A stretch of DNA of 64,000 nt from Phytophthora sp. 'mugwort' (GCA_033558025.1 JAUCEF010000013.1:1605001-1669000), one strand, 5' to 3'; shown: positions 33,892 through 45,109, numbered from the stretch's first letter. Made by a program: numbers and translations. Notes: a model not told the origin generated them from the letters alone.

Positions 33892-34428
33892 ATGTCCATG
33901 GGCACGTCACCTTTTCTTGGCATCCATACCGATGACGCCGCACAGCAGCAGGTGAAGCAGGAGTCGGGAGCCTTTTTCTTCGGCGTGAACCACATCATGC
34001 CGACACAACCGACAGGACCTTTTCAGGGCGTTTATACCAACACGTACGGGGCGCCGTCGAACGCGGGCTTCGGTCCGAATGCGTATTCTACGAGCAGCAG
34101 TTACAGGACCAACTGGCGCGAGAATGACGCCATGGTGCAGGGCCTGCGCACTCGCAACGTAGTTCTGATCGAGCAGATGCTGAGCAACCACGCGCCACAC
34201 GATGTGCTCACGCAGGTGCCCGAAAATATTGACTGGCACTCCAAAACGTTCCAGCTGGCGGTCAAGATTGAGCGTCTCATGTTCAACACGGCCACCTCAC
34301 GCGAGGACTACTTGAACGAGAGCACGCTGCGCACGCGCGTACAGAACTTGTCTCGTAATTTGATTCAGCTACGCAAGCGAAAGAACATGATTTCGGAGAA
34401 CTTCGCGGCGGTCTTGTCGACGAGTTAA
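33892..34428 (+). CDS. KIX-domain-like protein D (178 residues)
   Basis: The ATG at 33892 (context AACAGAAATG) is preferred to the non-ATG frame start at 33832; a second ATG follows two codons later. Residues 1-73 are rich in Gly, Asn, Gln, Thr and Tyr and look disordered. Residues 75-165 are the domain: NWRENDAMVQGLRTRNVVLI, EQMLSNHAPHDVL, VPENIDWHSKTFQLAVKIER, LMFNTATSREDYLNESTL, LRKRKN. This is closest to protein E. The KIX-like call rests on the IERLMF-x-TATSRxxYL pattern joining helices 2 and 3. Nuclear coactivator-type role is inferred. No intron or signal peptide. Confidence 0.75.
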   Translation: MSMGTSPFLGIHTDDAAQQQVKQESGAFFFGVNHIMPTQPTGPFQGVYTNTYGAPSNAGFGPNAYSTSSSYRTNWRENDAMVQGLRTRNVVLIEQMLSNHAPHDVLTQVPENIDWHSKTFQLAVKIERLMFNTATSREDYLNESTLRTRVQNLSRNLIQLRKRKNMISENFAAVLSTS

Positions 34429-36440
34429 ACAGCGACGGCAAGAGGCCCTGCGGACAGGTTTCGTTTGAAGGCGTAAGCTGCACTCTAGTGTGCGATGGAA
34501 TTTGTTTGGCGGTGTCTTTCGACAAGTAGGTGCAAGGGCGTCGCCCGAATCTGGAGTCCTAAAGCAAGTGGAGAAAGAGAAGCGTGTGGGTATTTATCGA
34601 AGAGGCTTGGTTGCCTGTTTGCCAAGGCTACCAAGCAGCAAGCAAGCAGGGGGGGGGAGCTAGGAGTTAGGCTATAATATTTTAATGTAAATTTTGTCAA
34701 ATCGAACGATTCACGTCTACTTCGCTTTGCTGATTGGGCGGAAGTTCCACGAAAAGGCGAATATCGCCGGAATGCCGGCAGACTTTTCAAGCTTGATATG
34801 CGTGCTGTTGCGGTTCTGCCACGTCAATGGGTACGGCGGCAGCAATGGTCATGCATTGAGGTACTCATGGTACAGTACAGTACGTTTCGCTCAACGTGGC
34901 ATGATCACCGCCCCATTATTTGCAGCAACGGACTCCAGTTTCTCGCGAGATCTCGCTCGCAAGCAAGCCGGTGCTCGCCTCCGAGGCACGCATGGGGTGA
35001 GCGGCAACGGCCCCGCCTGAATTGCAGCAACCATCATTCGTTGGCGCGAACTGGATGGATTTTAATGGCCATCGCATTCCGATGGCGACGCCTATTATAG
35101 GCGCGAAGACACGCGCGACGGAAGCTTGCAGTTCTTTGCTACGAGCGAGGTTATCGGTGAATTTTATGCGGCTGTGGAAAAATGAATTTGGGCTTGAAGC
35201 GCTTATTGACCGGTCAGACGCGAAATGTCAGGGTAAGAGGAGAAATCGCCACTTTCTGTTAAACAGTCGGGCTGGTACGGCGAGCAGGTGATTGACAGCT
35301 GAGGGTAGAAATGGTTTGTTGGCTGCGGCCGCCTGGCAGACACCCGAGCTTTCCAAAGTTTCGCTCTATTGGTTTGCTAGTAATTTCCAAACAGACAATC
35401 ATTATTGGCCATTGGGCCGGAACTAGAATAAACTTTAAGGTTTCGTAACATCTTTCTCCAAGTTTTCCGATATTACGGAAATGAAATACACATAAGACAC
35501 GGATTAACGAGTGTTTTGAAAAAGTTACAGCTGCCGCAATCGCGCTGAGGTGAAGAATGGCGATGAGCAGGTAGAAGCCACATTATCTAACTGCAACTTC
35601 CGACCGTGCTGAGCATCGCTGGCGAAGGCATTCCAAGTCGAGTCCGCAGATATGCCACAACACAACGAGCCTGCGTAGTGTTAGAATGGCGTCGGGCGCG
35701 ATTTGCAATCAGAGCACCCTGGGAAAGAAGAACGCATCTGCTTGCTTCGCCATCTGCGTGAGCGCGGCAAGCGCAGTCAAACATTGCCCCGTCAGGTAAT
35801 AGACAGAGGCTGACAACTTCGCCATCGCTGAAATACTTGAAATACAGTGCAAGGTTTTATTTCTCTCCAGAAATTGTCGATGCTGGCGATTGCTACCTCG
35901 AAAGTTCTCGATGAAAGCTATCACAAATATTACATTGCGCCCGTATTGCAAAAATCGCGATGGGCTCCCATCCCATGGCTAGGGTTCAACCTCTCGTGTT
36001 GGCCAATCACGTGTGGGGGGATGCATGGATACGAAGCGAAGCGAGAGGCGTCTTGACGTGTCTATGGCTCGACGCTGACCACGGGGGTTTTGTATGGCCA
36101 GAGTGTCAGCACGTCTTGAGCCGCCGCTGGATTAAGTATTTCACGCGTTGCAGTCCAGCCTGATATTGGGACGGCTGCCATCGGCGTTGCCAGTCCGCTT
36201 GATGGTCGTTAGATATCACATTGTAAAGGTTGCCCCCTGTCCGCGACCTGGCGAAAAATAGCGGTTGGGGCTTGGCCGTGGGGACCCTCATTTCATTTCC
36301 TCCTGGCTCGGAAGAAACATCGCCAAACACTCGTTCGGAGATAGTCGAGGCTTGGCATCAGCAGCCCTCACTCGCCTGTGCCACAGGCGGCCCGCGCGTT
36401 GTAGTCGTCCCAAGAGAGAGGAGAAAACAATACTCACGCA
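34429..36440. other. No gene recognised
   Basis: Spacer between KIX-like genes D and E. Open frames of 60-110 codons on both strands have no recognisable domain. Composition is normal apart from a G-run at about 34650. Confidence 0.3.
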
Positions 36441-36460
36441 GTGCTAAAGCAAACAGTGCC

Positions 36461-36468
36461 TGACGTCA
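36461..36468 (+). promoter_or_regulatory. CRE-type palindrome TGACGTCA upstream of KIX-like gene E
   Basis: A perfect 8-bp TGACGTCA stands 57 bases before the ATG, followed by TTTCAGTTTC, which fits the oomycete initiator core. TGACGTCA is the classical site of CREB/ATF bZIP factors. Whether an oomycete bZIP uses it is unknown. Confidence 0.5.
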
Positions 36469-36524
36469 CCTTTCAGTTTCGGTGGTCGCCGCTTCGACGA
36501 AACCACGCACAGGCAGAGCGGCAA

Positions 36525-37094
36525 ATGCCCAATCTCCCCATGAATGGGTCTCGTTATCCTGCTGCAATGAGGGAATTGGACGGATCAGGTATGCCAACGT
36601 ACGTGTCCGGCGGCGCGCGCAACAACGCGGCCCGAATGCCGACTCCAGCAGCAGTATCGGCAGGTCTTCAAGGGGCTATCCCGCTCGGAATGGCCGTGAT
36701 GTCTGGAACCACAAACGGCACCTGTGGAGCCCCAGCGGTGCCCAACGTCGGCGCTGGTGGCGTCACTCAGGACCAAATGAACGGCAACTGGCGGCAGGCG
36801 GGCGACGAGATGCGTCGATTTCGGTCGCGGCACGTGATCCTGATCGAGCGCATGCTGCGCAACCACCAGCCGCACGACGTGCTGACACAGGTACCTGAGA
36901 ACTGTGACTGGCACTCCAAGACCTTCACGTTGGCGATCAAAATCGAGCGGCTCATGTTCAGCACCGCCACATCGAGAGAGAACTATCTGGATGAAAGCAC
37001 ATTGCGCCAACGAATGCAGTTTCTATCGCGTCATCTGGTGCGGCTTCGGAAGCGAAAGAACGCCGTGGCAGCATCGTATGAGACTCGTGTGTAA
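36525..37094 (+). CDS. KIX-domain-like protein E (189 residues)
   Basis: The ATG at 36525 (context GCAAATGCCC) gives MPNLPMNG. The open frame extends upstream to a possible ATG-less stretch that overlaps the promoter, so the shorter start is chosen. Residues 1-86 are Gly/Ala/Pro/Met-rich and low in charge, probably disordered. Residues 89-179 are the domain: NWRQAGDEMRRFRSRHVILI, ERMLRNHQPHDVL, VPENCDWHSKTFTLAIKIER, LMFSTATSRENYLDESTL, LRKRKN. It is the best match in the set to a KIX consensus. The disordered leader plus KIX layout resembles a trimmed MED15 or CBP N-terminal region (inference). Last of four genes in the same orientation. Confidence 0.75.
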   Translation: MPNLPMNGSRYPAAMRELDGSGMPTYVSGGARNNAARMPTPAAVSAGLQGAIPLGMAVMSGTTNGTCGAPAVPNVGAGGVTQDQMNGNWRQAGDEMRRFRSRHVILIERMLRNHQPHDVLTQVPENCDWHSKTFTLAIKIERLMFSTATSRENYLDESTLRQRMQFLSRHLVRLRKRKNAVAASYETRV

Positions 37095-38328
37095 GGTGAC
37101 GGTTGGTGACAGGTGGAATACAGGTTTAGACGCGCGCTCTCCCCCGACGGCAGCGTCGGCTCTCGTGGCGGCCTCCTCTCAGCCGAAAGGAGGGGGCTTT
37201 CGGCCTGCATATGTCAGGGCGCGACGAAAAGATGGCAGCTTAAATCTGCACGTATTTAAGTAAGGTAGTAGTATAATAAGTGTTGCCAACTTGCTTGCAG
37301 CCTGTCCCCATGTACGTCAAATACAGAGTGTCCGGCGAGTGCCTGCTTGCTTCAGTTGCTGACTCGCCACGATTTGACACTGACTAATCATCGGCTGTAG
37401 CACCTTGTCCGGCGGTATGGTGCTGCGCGGCGTTAACGCGTTCCTGTTGGCCAAGTCGACGGCAGCGTCCTGGGTGATCAGGGACGGGCGGGCAATGCGT
37501 GGAGGACACGCTGCCGACGTTTCAGCATCCAGACCGTGCGTGCTCTGGCTGTCTGACTATCTAACTGCCCACGCAATGGCAACAACGGTGGTGACCACCG
37601 CCGCGTCCACGTAGAGGCTGCACTGCATGCACGGTGCATGCCGGCGGTGGTCCAATCCCCGGGGATTGAGCATCCCGGTGGGCAAGTAGTACTTGCAATG
37701 CAAGAGATGATATTTTATTGTAAACGTGTATTTTTGGTAGCTACTATCATATTTGCCGGCGTCTGGACATATTTATGTAGTTCCTGTCGTTGGACAGATC
37801 TTCGTGCAAATTTGTACTGCCCCCACATGTCAAGTGTTCAGGAAGGTTGCCAACTTCATACATAGTACAGGGCAAATCCGTTCGCACGGCAAAAACCCAC
37901 GGCAGGAAGCAATCCGCGCCACCATGTGCAGTCCGCATCGCGGACTTTCTACAAAGCGTAAGCACTCCATCACCAAGTCAAGAAGTGCATGCAGATGATG
38001 ACGAGTCGTGATCAAGTCGGATCGCAACGCGTGATCTCGGTAAAAATAGTAGTGAGTATTTTGGTTGTGGTGAGGGCTATTACAGAGGACTGTCGGGCCT
38101 AATACTGCTCAGGACGATAAAGGTGACACTAGTCTATCCAGCGAAGCAGTCTGCCCCCTCCGATATCGGCGCCAATATGAATTACGAGTCCGCGAACGCC
38201 TTCAGCGGGGTGCGTGTGGAAGATCAATGCAAACAAATGACTCATGGTCCATGTGTGAAGATTAACTATTGACTGTCTGCAGGCTTCCGGCGCCTCTGGC
38301 CGAGCCATGTGGAAGAGGCAAGTTGCCA
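37095..38328. other. No gene recognised
   Basis: Spacer between the KIX-like set and the flagellar/mitochondrial gene island. No frame shows a domain. Short direct and inverted pieces (for example CTGCATGCACGGTGCATGCCG near 37621) are present. Confidence 0.3.
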
Positions 38329-39874
38329 ATGAACAATCGAGGGAGAGGTCTGGGAGCGGTGGTGACGCGGCAATGGCTCGGATTTCGTTACCTTCGGGTG
38401 AGCAGATCCACGACATGTACGTCGTAGTCATCTCTCTTCCTCGAGGTCCTACCTTTAACTTTATTATCTGAGCGTGTGAATAGAAGCAAGCTGTACCAGA
38501 AGCATTGCATCAAGGACGAGCAGCGTTCAGCTCATCGGATCAGCCAGGAGAAAGCTCGTTCCGCGCGCGAAGTTCGGTCAACTGGAAGTGAACGACAGCC
38601 GCTCGACCCAGAGCATGTTCTCGCTCGGAAGCTCACGGGCGTTCCGGACGTGATGTACAACACAGACTGTGGGTCCAAAAAGGTGCGTCACTACGGAAAA
38701 CATTGGTGCGCGCAACATCAGCTAAATGTGTTTAATGTGCACGCATTAGACACTCCAACGACACGTTGAAGACGGATCCAACACGTGCCGAGGCGCGTTT
38801 AGTTCTACAAAAGACCGTTTTGCCAGTACGGCGGCATATCGCTCGTCTACATTTGCTAGCGTGGTGAAAGATCCTTACGCAGACCCACAAGCCGTGGGGC
38901 CGGGAACCTATCGCGCTCCTCGGCGTGCAATTAACGTGAAGAAGAAACAAGTCCCCACACCAGCGTATGCCAGTAAAGCATCGCGGTTTGAAGACGCGAA
39001 TGCTCAAGTCACGGCTGTACTGGCGCTCGCAAGCCCCACTGCCAACTCGCCAAACGAGAGGGATTATATGCTGGACAGCGGTCCACGAGGTGCTGGAGGC
39101 GGTGGGCACTCCTCACCTGATAAAGTGCGTGGGCCCGTGCTCTCCACTACACCTCGCTTCAAGTCGGACGTGTTCCCAGGTACAGTCCCGCATGTTTTCT
39201 CCATTTTGCGTATCAAACACATCGACTTACATCCTCACGTGAACCCTACAACATCAGAACGTTATGTATCTTCGAAGCAGCACCGCATCCAGGACGACGC
39301 CCCCGATCGGTTCTATGACGTCAGTCCATCCTGCAAGGTGAGTTGCACCGGAGGATTCGGCTCATCAGCCTGTTCTAATCTTCTCCTTCACTTGCAGTTT
39401 TCAGTGAGTGCTGCCGTCACCAGCTCCAGCTTCAAGTGCTCTGCCATGCAATCGCGTGCAAACCGGCTATCATCTGTGCGTGTATTTCACTCGTTCCTAG
39501 ACGTACTCGACACTTTTAACCTGTCTGTCTTGTCACTTGCAGGAAGCCGCCATGGTGCACAACACGCCCAACTTCCCGATCCTGTTAAGCGCAACACAGG
39601 AAACAGTGGGTCCAGGGGCCTACAGTCCCACCTCCAGGCTTAAGCCGTCCGAGGACGTCAACTTCATTATGATGCCGCAGCACGTACGTTGTCGGTAGCG
39701 GTAGCACCACTTCCATTCAATCGCTCATCCCCCCTTCATACGCGACAGATGGACCGCTTCGGTCTACCTAGTGCCAAGGTCGGCTTCATCGAAGCCCGCT
39801 TCCGTCGCTTCGCCGTGGACCCAGAACCCCCAACGCCACACCGCCCTCCGCCAAAGTCCCCACTGCACAAATAG
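38329..39874 (+). CDS. Sperm-tail PG-rich repeat (STPGR/ODF3-like) protein
   Basis: Proposed exons 38329-38397, 38473-38682, 38750-39179, 39258-39337, 39398-39475, 39543-39683 and 39749-39874 give 377 residues in one frame. All introns are 65-78 bases with GT-AG ends. The first exon (ATG at 38329) is the least certain; without it no ATG opens the second exon before 38653. PG-rich motifs: QAVGPGTYRAP early and TVGPGAYSPTSRL late, with spaced segments such as GAFSSTKDRFAST and DAPDRFYDVSPSC typical of the family. Such proteins bind axonemal or cytoplasmic microtubules. Its neighbours are TOM7 148 bases downstream and DAW1. Exact orthology (STPG1, ODF3/CIMAP) is not decided. Confidence 0.72.
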
Positions 39875-40022
39875 ACTTCAGCAATTGATGTCAAAGTTTG
39901 TACCCATTTTCATTACTCTCTTTGGATTGGTTCAAATTAAAATTCCTTTTCACCCAATCCAAAGGTATTTTTTCAGTGGCGCTGCGGCTAAACGATTCAC
40001 ATCGCAGAAGGAGAGACTAAGT

Positions 40023-40275
40023 ATGGCGGCCAACAAGCTCTGGAAGACGGCGCCCACGAAGCTGTTTAAGACGATTAAACCCATTGTGCACTGGGGCTTC
40101 GTACCTCTGGTCGTGTACATTGCGCTTAAGCAGGAGCCGGGCCTCACGTACGTCTGCTAATTCGCCGTATAAATCGGAGCATAAAAAGAAGTAATCAATG
40201 TTAACGTGTGGCTTTGACAGTCTGATGCAAATTATCAACCCGTTCGCTGCCCCCGCTGAGCCTCCTCAGATGTAG
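40023..40275 (+). CDS. TOM7: Mitochondrial import receptor subunit TOM7
   Basis: A 59-residue protein in two exons, 40023-40147 and 40221-40275, with intron 40148-40220 (donor GTACGT, acceptor TTGACAG). The core KLFKTIKPIVHWGFVPLVVY is the TOM7 signature: a basic stretch followed by HWGF-P and a single membrane helix, then EPGLTLMQIINPF. TOM7 is a small tail-anchored subunit of the outer-membrane TOM complex that tunes its assembly. The length fits the family (about 50-60). The gene is too short and split to be obvious in an ORF scan. It lies head-to-tail behind the PG-rich gene and convergent with DAW1 (332 bases between stops). Intact. Confidence 0.9.
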
Positions 40276-40607
40276 AAGAGATGGACGAGAGTGTCGATCG
40301 CGGCGAGGCGCCTCTAGGGCAGAAGTCCCAGCTGGAAGAAGCGACGAGATGCGGCTGACAGAGACTTTAGAAAAGGGAGAGATAGACAAGATGAACTTTA
40401 GGAAGTAGACGCAGCTTGGCTCGTAACGGAGCTGGGCTTCGTGTCCTTATCTCGTTTGCTCGCTTTAACTTCGCTCATTCTCTTTTTGTTTCTGTCTTCC
40501 TGGGCTGGTATTATTTTTTTTTTTACTTCTTGTCTTATTATTTCTGTCGGTCTCTGTTTGTTCTTGTGCCAGGTTAACTGGGATAAAGTGATGGGAGTCA
40601 AAGCTGT

Positions 40608-42206
40608 TTAGCACTTCCAGATCCGGCACGTATTGTCCTTGGAGCCTGCATGGATGAAGAGGACTCAGAAGAACTAAAAGGAAGCATGTAGGGGGACGTT
40701 GTCGTACCTGTAATGATTGTGTCGCCTTCGTAGTTGAAGGCGCAACTGAAGATCTCGTCCGTGTGGCCCTCGAGCATCTGCAGACAGTCACCGGTCTCAA
40801 CCTCCCAGAGCCGCGCCACCTTGTCGCTGCTGGCCGTGAGAACCTTGGAGCCTTGTGGGTTAAAGCAGACCTTGGAGATCTCGGCCTCGTGGCCGATCAG
40901 AATTGCTTGGCACGCGCCCGTCATGGTATTGTAGATACGAGACGTGCCGTCTGCAGACGCTGTCACGAGTTTCGAGCCTGTAGCGTTGAAGCTCACGTCC
41001 AGGATTTCATCATTGTGACCCCGCAGCGTCTGTACGTTCTGGCCAGAGGCGACGTCCCAGATCTTACAGGTGCGGTCAATGGATCCGCTGATGCACAACT
41101 CGCCCGTGTAGTTGAACTGCGTACTGGAGATTTCGCCGTGATGACCCGCGAGCGTGTGAATGCAGCGACCACTTCGCACATCCCATACTTTCACTGTATG
41201 GTCGAAGGAGCCCGTGATGATGCGTTCACCCTGTGTGTCGAAGTTGAGACTCACGATTTCGGCAGTGTGGCCGAACAGCGTGTGCAGCTCCTGGCCAGTC
41301 TCCACGTCCCAGAGCTTTGCTGTGTTGTCCATCGAACCCGTGCCGATGACGGTTCCCTGTGGATTGAAGGCCAGACACACAATCTCCGTCGAGTGGCCAC
41401 GGAACGTGTGATAAAGCTGTCCGGTTTCGGCGCTCCAGAGCTTGCACGTCTTGTCGAATGATCCCGTGATGATCTTGTCGCTATAATTCAGTTGCATTGC
41501 GGAAGATTTGTCAATACGAGGAAGCAGACCTAGAGCCAACAAACCACGTACCCGTAGGGGTTATTGAAGGCGATAGCATAGACGACATTCTTGTGTCCTT
41601 CTAGCGTTAACAGCTCGTCACCCGTCTGAGTATCCCAGACTTTGCACGTGCGGTCGTAGCTGCCCGTAATGAATCTAAAGGCACAAGTCGATACAGTGTT
41701 AGTCTCTGAAGTGTAGACGGAGTTTCAACACTTAAGGTCTTACTTGTCTCCAGACTTGTTGAAGGCGCAGTTAGTTAACGGTAGAATATGAGCCCGCAGG
41801 ATCTTGAACAAGTAGAAATCATTGCTGTCGTTCACTTCGAGCTTCTCGATGAGCTCTGCAGCATAGCAGTACAGATCCCATTACCACCAGCAGCGCATTT
41901 ACGAATCAAAGTATCGAACTACTCACTGTAAATGAGTCGTCGAAGTTGCGGCTTGCGGGACTCGGAGATCAGCGGCTCTTCGAACACGATTTGGTTCACC
42001 AACACCTCAATATCCGACCTGATTAATCATAACAATGCAATTGTCAGGCTGAGACTATAGAGTAAAGTTAGACAATTGCTTTGCGCGTACTCGGCCGTGA
42101 GGTGCAGCAGGTCGATCTCCTTCATCTCGCGTGTGCCATCCCGAAGTTCATACTCGAGGATGATCCCCGGCGGGTAGTAGCGCAGTAGGAATCGTTTCAG
42201 CTTCAT
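40608..42206 (-). CDS. DAW1: Dynein assembly factor with WD repeats 1 (DAW1/ODA16)
   Basis: Six exons on the minus strand: 42091-42206, 41927-42018, 41744-41855, 41552-41674, 40708-41480 and 40608-40645, giving 417 residues (human protein about 415). Introns are 62-75 bases except the two of about 70 near the 5' end, all GT-AG. The N-terminus [20 protein letters not shown] is diagnostic. A helical region follows, then eight WD40 blades with repeated ITGSFD-x-T-x-K-x-W motifs, ending [15 protein letters not shown]1/ODA16 is the cargo adaptor that loads outer-arm dynein onto intraflagellar transport (binding IFT46). No damage is seen. The annotation from the single large exon alone would miss the N-terminus and the final blade strand. 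Confidence 0.95.
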
Positions 42207-42660
42207 CGTCCAGGACTGTTGTGTTGTTCGGGTTAGTGGTCGATAATAGCCGCGAGGATCCGGTCGCGATCCTTCACGGTTTGCTAGTACCGACCTTTGG
42301 ACGCGTGGTGTTTTCTACATTAGATCGAGCAGGGGCGAATGGCTACAAGGCTCGACATTTACTGCAAATGCCTTCCTTCTTGTCAGAATCTGACGGTTGT
42401 TAGTGTCTACCCTGCCACAAATTGATTTAGTAGATACCTTAGTTATCTTATACATGTACACACAAAACGAATGATGACTAGCAGCGAATGCAGCATAAGT
42501 CTGAAGGCAGAATTGTATCGTCAAGCTCACTCCTCCTTGGCAACTGCTTGTCTTTGATAACGATGACGGTTTGGACGGTTGATGACTGAATGCACGCGAG
42601 GTCCATTTCCTGCACGAGAAAAAAATCGTTTAGCCTATGCAGCATTAAAGTGTAAACGCA
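42207..42660. other. Intergenic, nothing recognised
   Basis: Contains the DAW1 5' flank and the 3' flank of the first bZIP-like relic. No coding signal. Confidence 0.3.
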
Positions 42661-42663
42661 ATC

Positions 42664-43202
42664 CTACGGGAAGCAAGTATAGTACTGCGTCGCGGCTTGC
42701 TCCTGCACGATGGCATATAACGTTTCGTTCATTTGGACCTGACTAGCCACCATCGTTTTCAGCGTGTGATTCGTTTCTTCGGACTTTAGTTTTGCACGAA
42801 ACTCATCTTCGGCCAGCTGCTCCCAATGTGACTTCAGCTCAACTGTTGAGTCCTCGACGTTGAAATTGTGTCGGGAAAGGAGACGACGCGGACGTTTGGC
42901 CGCAATTTGTAGGTGCCGCATTTGTTCCTCCAGCTCTAGCACTCGCTGTCGAAGATACAGGATCTCGGCCTTCTGCATTGCTGCAGCCTTGTAGAGGAGC
43001 TCAGATTGCGTCTCTTTCTCTTCTTGACCTTAAGCGTTTTGGGTATGCTGACGTCGCTTGGTGAGGTGTTGCCGCCTCGAAGCAGCAATCTATCGTATCC
43101 AGAAGCGCCAGAATCTATTGCGATGCTTTCGCAGGAGTCTATGAACGCGAGCACCTCCCCCAGCATCCCAAACTGGTCTTCGTCGTTAAGTAGGAAGCTC
43201 AT
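42664..43202 (-). pseudogene. bZIP-like protein, copy 1 (frameshifted)
   Basis: ATG at 43202. The N-terminal frame encodes MSFLLNDEDQFGMLGEVLAF then IDSCESI, a Ser/Gly linker and a basic run KVKKRKRRN. In another frame, from about 43010 to 42664, it continues AEILYLRQRVLELEEQMRHL (leucine-zipper-like heptads) and a C-terminal coil with LKSEETNHTLKTMVASQVQ. The break lies between the basic region and the zipper. Family layout resembles oomycete bZIP-like proteins with an acidic N-terminal segment. If read without the zipper the first frame gives an 88-residue product. A sequencing error, a frameshift or an unusual intron are all possible; no good splice pair was found. Confidence 0.6.
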
Positions 43203-43320
43203 CCTCGTCGTCGTTTGCTGATCACCGCGAAATGCCGAATGAAGGGGTTCTAACGAGTCCACACTCAGACGGAGACGCCAAATTGACCGTCTCCTATTAA
43301 TCACAGCGACTAATCAAGAT

Positions 43321-43412
43321 AAAAGTCGTAGGATTTGCTTCCCATATTGAATACGAAGTCATGCAATGCTGTTACACAGCATTGCATGACTTCGGGTACT
43401 TGTACGACTTTT
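43321..43412. repeat. Compound hairpin upstream of bZIP-like copy 1
   Basis: Inner perfect arms 43355-43371/43377-43393 (GAAGTCATGCAATGCTG, 5-base loop) nest inside outer arms 43321-43330/43403-43412 (AAAAGTCGTA/TACGACTTTT). The 92-base structure lies about 120 bases before the ATG at 43202. It could be a small foldback element or a template-switch product. Confidence 0.85.
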
Positions 43413-44165
43413 AGCAAGCCGGCCTGTTGTCATTAACCATTTTGAACATTAAACGGACGACTTAAACCGTGACGCGGTGGCCATGCTTTTTTTACTATTT
43501 GACGTTTTGAATTTTCTTTTTGCCACTTTGACCTTGAAATACAAATACTGTAAAATACAACTCAGGAAGCCGTAAAACGCATCGCCCTCGGCTCGACTTT
43601 GCGCCGTGTTCGATACTTTCTCAATTTTGTGTCCCACTAGTAGGCAAAAATCCATTTGTGAACATGAGGGTTGTTCTACGGTACGGATAGAACTCCGATC
43701 TCAATTGAAAAGAGAGAACCTTCAGTTGCCAAGAATGATTACAAATTGCGTCCGAAAACATGCTTGTGAACAGCGAATTAGAAAGGATACAGTAATTCAA
43801 CGCGATACAAACTTAATTGATGCTGCGTCGTGGATAATATTATCCATTTCGACCAGCTGTTACGCTTACAACTTGTTCAACATCCCGTGGACACGCAGTT
43901 TCCCCCGGCGCGTTAGTGCAGTTATCCGGGCTGCCATTTGGCAAACCCAACCAGTTAAACGGTAGTGCCCCGACCACAAGCTCAATTTTCTTGCGGCAAC
44001 TCGATTAGTGTCCGCTAGATCCATTTCCTAAACGCATTTGTGTATGTCGTTTGAGTTCAGACGCAACTACTTAAAGAGAAAGAAACGGAACGCACCTGAA
44101 AGCGATTTACTTCAGAAGGATATCGTGCAATAAACTGGTCACTTTGTTTGAGTGGCCATTTTCGA
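43413..44165. other. Intergenic, nothing recognised
   Basis: AT-richer spacer between bZIP-like copies 1 and 2. The longest frame is 119 codons on the plus strand (43606-43965) without a recognisable domain. Confidence 0.3.
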
Positions 44166-44167
44166 CT

Positions 44168-44588
44168 TCAAAGTGCGGTTTGTCGTATCTGATCGGTTTC
44201 TTGATAGACAGTGGTCTTTTCCACTTCCTTCCACTTGACCGCTGAGGTGACAGTGGCGGTCTCCACCGAGTCTATCTCTACTTTGGAATGACCGATGCGA
44301 CCCCGAATCTTCAGCTTAGCTTTCTCTTCCTCTGGCTCCTGCACGCGCCTCCGCAGATACAGCACATCCGCCCTCTTGCGCTGCTGAAGCTTAGATTGGT
44401 CCTATTTCTTTTCTCTGCTTGCGATTTACAGTCTCGGTATCTTCAATACATGCATCGCTATGGCGGCTCGGAGATGGAGCGTTGATGTTGCTAAAGCTGG
44501 GAGCAATATCGCAAGACTCGTCCAGATCTATCGAGTCGATGAACGCGAGGGCGTCTTCCAAAGTCATCAGATTCACGTGGAAGCTCAT
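44168..44588 (-). pseudogene. bZIP-like protein, copy 2 (frameshifted)
   Basis: ATG at 44588. The N-terminal frame reads MSFHVNLMTLEDALAFIDSI followed by DLDESCD and ends at a stop after NRKQRKEIGPI. In another frame LQQRKRADVLYLRRRVQEPE gives the end of a basic region and a degenerate zipper, then stops at 44168. The C-terminal coil of copy 1 is missing or unrecognisable. Same orientation as copies 1 and 3, with the ZIP gene between copies 2 and 3. Confidence 0.55.
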
Positions 44589-45108
44589 AGTCCCTACCCT
44601 TTGCGTCCGGAATTCAAGAGTGCGGTAATTGAGGTCAGATTAAGCGTGCTACACAGGACATGGTCTGGCCGCGATAGATACTCGCGCCGTGCAAGGCTCA
44701 CGTCACGACGAACATAGCAGTGCATGGACGGACACTTGCGCATCTCCAAGACAGTGGGCCGCTGCCACCGTAATCAAAGCCACACCATAATCATCTGGCA
44801 CGTTGCAGCATTGTGTGCGCAGAGTGGACACCACGTTTCCTGGAGTCGTTGAACAGTTGAATTCGATGTTGGAGAGAAAGCTTCGTGCTTGGAGTCGACT
44901 GTCGATGCTGATTAGGAACAAAGGGTCACAGGGACGATTCCCGATTTACGATGCTGTGTGATAAAAAAATCAGTAGTGTGCTGGTGACAAGAAAAGATCT
45001 TGTTTATTGATTCAAAATCTCTCCACACTGTATATCCATCTAGCTAAGATGCAGCTCGTGGTGAAGACATTCCACCTTTAAAAAGTTTTAAATCTTTACG
45101 TATTTCCT
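44589..45108. other. Intergenic, nothing recognised
   Basis: Spacer between bZIP-like copy 2 and the ZIP gene stop codon. A 72-codon minus-strand frame (44703-44921) has no known domain. Confidence 0.3.
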
Positions 45109-45109
45109 C

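Noticed and set aside
40023..40160. Unspliced short ORF ending YVC at 40160
   Set aside because: The ending is intron read-through. Splicing at 40147/40221 restores the conserved TOM7 C-terminal region.
40598..41542. DAW1 as a single 314-residue ORF
   Set aside because: Both ends are intron sequence; five upstream or downstream exons rebuild the standard 417-residue protein.
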